Assembly: GCF_020042285.1 (NCBI RefSeq)
Contig: NZ_CP083388.1
Span: 2,878,001 to 2,942,000 of the forward strand
Direction of reading: 5' to 3'
Length of the DNA: 64,000 nt
From: Ferruginibacter albus
Lineage (GTDB): Bacteria; Bacteroidota; Bacteroidia; Chitinophagales; Chitinophagaceae
Part shown: one piece after another, positions 61,814 through 64,000 of the stretch
Position numbering within the stretch: the stretch's first letter is position 1
How the letters are laid out: each line of letters begins with the position of its first letter
Notes under the pieces: model-generated
The model's input: only the letters and a program-made list of their open reading frames with translations
Told to the model about the DNA's origin: nothing
Databases searched by the model: none
Made by a program: the position numbers and the translations under genes

Positions 61814-62221
61814 ATGAAACCCATACTTTTTCTGCTTATTAGTTTGTTGATTATTTCTTGTGGTACCAATAAAAAATACAACTCTTTACACAGATGGATA
61901 GTAGGTAATCAGGATGAGTTTATGCGGACTACAGATAGTATAATTAATGCCTACCATAAAGAAAACAATTTGAGTACAACTTGGTATTCGGCAAGTTTTA
62001 TTAATACCATTTACGCTCATAATATTTTGGGGGAATTAGCAAAAATAGGTGGAGATTCAGATGAATGTATAGCCGTAGAAGTCACTTTTTATAGAGATGT
62101 CAAGATAAAAAGACGCATTGTGATTGTCGCACAAGATTCAACATGTTCAAATAAATTAGCCTCACTAATGTTGGAAACTGATTCCACCGATAGATTCATA
62201 TTTGGTAAAAGTGAGCAGTAA
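61814..62221 (+). CDS. Putative small lipoprotein, unknown
   Basis: A 135-residue protein with a lipoprotein signal (MKPILFLLISLLIISC, Cys 16). The mature part is alpha/beta and charged (HRWIVGNQDEFMRTTD, CIAVEVTFYRDVKIKRRIV) with no recognised family. It lies on the plus strand, downstream of the periodic array and 82 bp before aguB. It has no known neighbours in function. Confidence 0.55.
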   Translation: MKPILFLLISLLIISCGTNKKYNSLHRWIVGNQDEFMRTTDSIINAYHKENNLSTTWYSASFINTIYAHNILGELAKIGGDSDECIAVEVTFYRDVKIKRRIVIVAQDSTCSNKLASLMLETDSTDRFIFGKSEQ

Positions 62222-62279
62222 ATTTCAAACTGCGTTACTCCCCTAATCCCTCTCTAAAATATAAATTCTTCCAATCATT

Positions 62280-62287
62280 TATCTTTG
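62280..62287 (+). promoter_or_regulatory. Candidate -7 element for aguBA
   Basis: TATCTTTG matches TAnnTTTG exactly, 16 bp before the aguB ATG, giving a short leader. Confidence 0.45.
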
Positions 62288-62303
62288 CACCTTATTTAAA
62301 AAT

Positions 62304-63179
62304 ATGAGCAAAGTAAAAGTAGCCTTGGTACAGGTGAGCTGCGTTGCCGATAAGCAAAGCAATCTTGCCAAAGCCATCGAAAAAATAAAAGAAGCTGCTG
62401 CAAAAGGTGCACAAATAGTATGCTTGCAGGAGTTGTTTACTTCGTTGTACTTCTGTGATGTGGAAGATTACGAAAATTTCAAGCTGGCAGAAGCCATCCC
62501 CGGTCCATCTACCGAAGCCATCAGCAAAGTAGCTGCCGAACATAATGTAGTAGTGATCGCCTCTTTATTTGAAAAAAGAACACAGGGCATTTACCATAAT
62601 ACTACTGCAGTGATAGATGCGGACGGAACCTATGTAGGCAAGTATCGTAAAATGCATATTCCTGATGATCCTGCATTTTATGAGAAATTCTATTTTACTC
62701 CCGGCGATTTAGGCTACAAAATATTTAAAACAAAGTTTGCAACATTCGGTGTATTGATATGCTGGGATCAATGGTATCCTGAAGCAGCAAGAATTACATC
62801 GTTGATGGGCGCCGAAATATTATTCTACCCTACGGCTATTGGTTGGGCAACATCGCAGGATGAAGCAACCAACAACGAACAATACAATGCATGGCAAACC
62901 ATTCAACGCAGTCATGCTGTTGCCAATGGCGTACACGTAGTAAGTGTAAACCGTGTTGGGTTTGAACAGGATGGAGCAATGAAATTCTGGGGGGGCTCCT
63001 TTGTTTCCAATCCTTTTGGAAATTTAATTTACCAGGCATCGCACGATACAGAAGAAACTACTGTTGTTGAAATTGATCTGGCAAAAACAGATAGTTATCG
63101 TACGCACTGGCCGTTCATGCGTGACAGAAGGATCGACTCTTACCAACCCATTACCAAACGTTTTATTGACGAAGATTAA
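62304..63179 (+). CDS. aguB: N-carbamoylputrescine amidase
   Basis: A 291-residue carbon-nitrogen hydrolase of the nitrilase superfamily. The catalytic triad is visible: Glu in LQELFTSLYF (~46), Lys in YRKMHIPDDP (~113), and Cys in GVLICWDQWYPEAAR (~151). It converts N-carbamoylputrescine to putrescine. Adjacency to agmatine deiminase, 1 bp downstream, supports this substrate over other nitrilases. Confidence 0.95.
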   Translation: MSKVKVALVQVSCVADKQSNLAKAIEKIKEAAAKGAQIVCLQELFTSLYFCDVEDYENFKLAEAIPGPSTEAISKVAAEHNVVVIASLFEKRTQGIYHNTTAVIDADGTYVGKYRKMHIPDDPAFYEKFYFTPGDLGYKIFKTKFATFGVLICWDQWYPEAARITSLMGAEILFYPTAIGWATSQDEATNNEQYNAWQTIQRSHAVANGVHVVSVNRVGFEQDGAMKFWGGSFVSNPFGNLIYQASHDTEETTVVEIDLAKTDSYRTHWPFMRDRRIDSYQPITKRFIDED

Positions 63180-63180
63180 A

Positions 63181-64000
63181 ATGACTCCAAATTATTTAGG
63201 CTTTCGCTTTCCTGCAGAATTTGAAAAACATGATGCGTGCTGGCTTAGCTGGCCGCATAAAGAAGCATCGTGGCCGGGAAAGATAGAAAAGATATATCCT
63301 TATTATTCGCAGTTTGTAAAAGAGCTTACGCAAAGTGAAATTGTTCGCATCAATGTAAATGATGAAGCAATGAAAAGTTTTGCTGTGGGGCATTTACAAA
63401 AAACTAACGTTGATCTGGATAAAGTTGAATTTTATTTTCATCCTACCAATGATGCCTGGTGCAGGGATCATGGACCTGCATTTCTCATCAATCCAACAAC
63501 AAAGCAAAAAGCAATTGTTGACTGGAATTATAATGCGTGGGGCAACAAATATCCTCCATACGATCTGGATGATGTAATTCCTACATTGATCGGCAAGCAA
63601 TTTAATTTGCAGGTATTCAATCCGGGTATTGTTATGGAAGGAGGTTCGGTAGAGTTCAATGGTAAAGGAACAATACTTACTTCGACCGCCTGTTTATTAA
63701 ATCCTAATCGCAATCCGCAACTTGATCAACAACAGATAGAAAAATACTTGTGCGATTATTACGGCGCTGAACAAGTACTTTGGATAGATGAGGGCATTGT
63801 TGGTGATGATACGGACGGACATATTGATGATACCGTTCGTTTTGTGAATGAAGATACTGTGCTGACTGTTATTGAAGAGAATAAGAACGATGAGAATTAC
63901 GCATTACTTCAACATAATTTAAAACAATTACAACAACTGCGTTTATTAAACGACAAGCAATTGAATATTGTTGAGTTGCCGATGCCGGATGCTGTTGTTT
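63181..64000 (+). CDS. aguA: Agmatine deiminase (partial, cut by window edge)
   Basis: The frame starts MTPNYLGFRFPAEFE at 63181 and is open to the end of the window (about 273 codons). Visible motifs are NDAWCRDHGPAFL (~92), MEGGSVEFNGKGT (~152) and DDTDGHIDDTVRF (~202), matching the agmatine deiminase/peptidylarginine-deiminase fold. It converts agmatine to N-carbamoylputrescine, which aguB then uses. The catalytic Cys and C-terminus lie beyond the edge. Confidence 0.93.
   Translation, partial: MTPNYLGFRFPAEFEKHDACWLSWPHKEASWPGKIEKIYPYYSQFVKELTQSEIVRINVNDEAMKSFAVGHLQKTNVDLDKVEFYFHPTNDAWCRDHGPAFLINPTTKQKAIVDWNYNAWGNKYPPYDLDDVIPTLIGKQFNLQVFNPGIVMEGGSVEFNGKGTILTSTACLLNPNRNPQLDQQQIEKYLCDYYGAEQVLWIDEGIVGDDTDGHIDDTVRFVNEDTVLTVIEENKNDENYALLQHNLKQLQQLRLLNDKQLNIVELPMPDAVV

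Overview
The window is AT-rich, densely coded bacterial chromosome from a member of the Bacteroidota, most likely the Chitinophagaceae or a close relative. The evidence is type IX secretion and gliding genes (porV, gldJ, a PorP/SprF protein, a cargo protein with a C-terminal sorting domain), Bacteroidota families (DUF4954, DUF4292, DUF1573 pairs, a fused E1 dehydrogenase), bacillithiol genes, tandem GSIII and eukaryote-like GSII glutamine synthetases, and many exact TAnnTTTG (-7) promoter motifs just upstream of genes. There are no rRNAs, CRISPR arrays, phage genes or intact insertion sequences. One tRNA (Gln, anticodon CTG) was found.

Layout. 1-9.4 kb: DUF421 membrane protein, SET protein, MgtE, GlmS, a large DUF4954 beta-helix protein, a parvulin, and an FKBP / BstA-like / NUDIX operon. 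9.4-17.7 kb: an orphan ABC ATPase, fructose-1,6-bisphosphatase divergent from aspartate kinase, two unrelated glutamine synthetases, and a membrane protein. 17.7-24.4 kb: purL, a family 9 glycosyltransferase with proC, then a marR-MFS-isochorismatase-like operon with a visible operator. 24.4-35.4 kb: an LptF/G permease, an OmpA lipid-envelope protein, tgt, a family 2 glycosyltransferase with rsmG, an isolated histidine-kinase-type ATPase domain, M1 peptidase, rsmI, pssA-purS, and a secreted T9SS cargo. 35.5-45 kb: tRNA-Gln, PhzF, a fused E1 dehydrogenase, two DUF1573 proteins, anmK, upp, PorP/SprF, and 3-methyladenine glycosylase. 45-58.8 kb: EI24, an RsmI-like paralogue, bshA, then dut-DUF4292-envC, ispF, porV, gldJ-murF, lysA, scpB and atpG. 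58.8-64 kb: a decayed lipoprotein, DUF2911, small and hypothetical genes, a 21-bp periodic array, and aguB-aguA (agmatine to putrescine), with aguA cut by the window edge.

Most genes are housekeeping: nucleotide synthesis (purL, purS, upp, dut), cell wall and envelope (glmS, murF, anmK, lysA, envC-like, LptF/G), nitrogen assimilation, and thiol redox. The least explained structures are non-coding: a 55-58-nt element present in five copies, mostly just downstream of same-strand genes, and a 13-unit array with an almost strict 21-bp period at 61320-61592.
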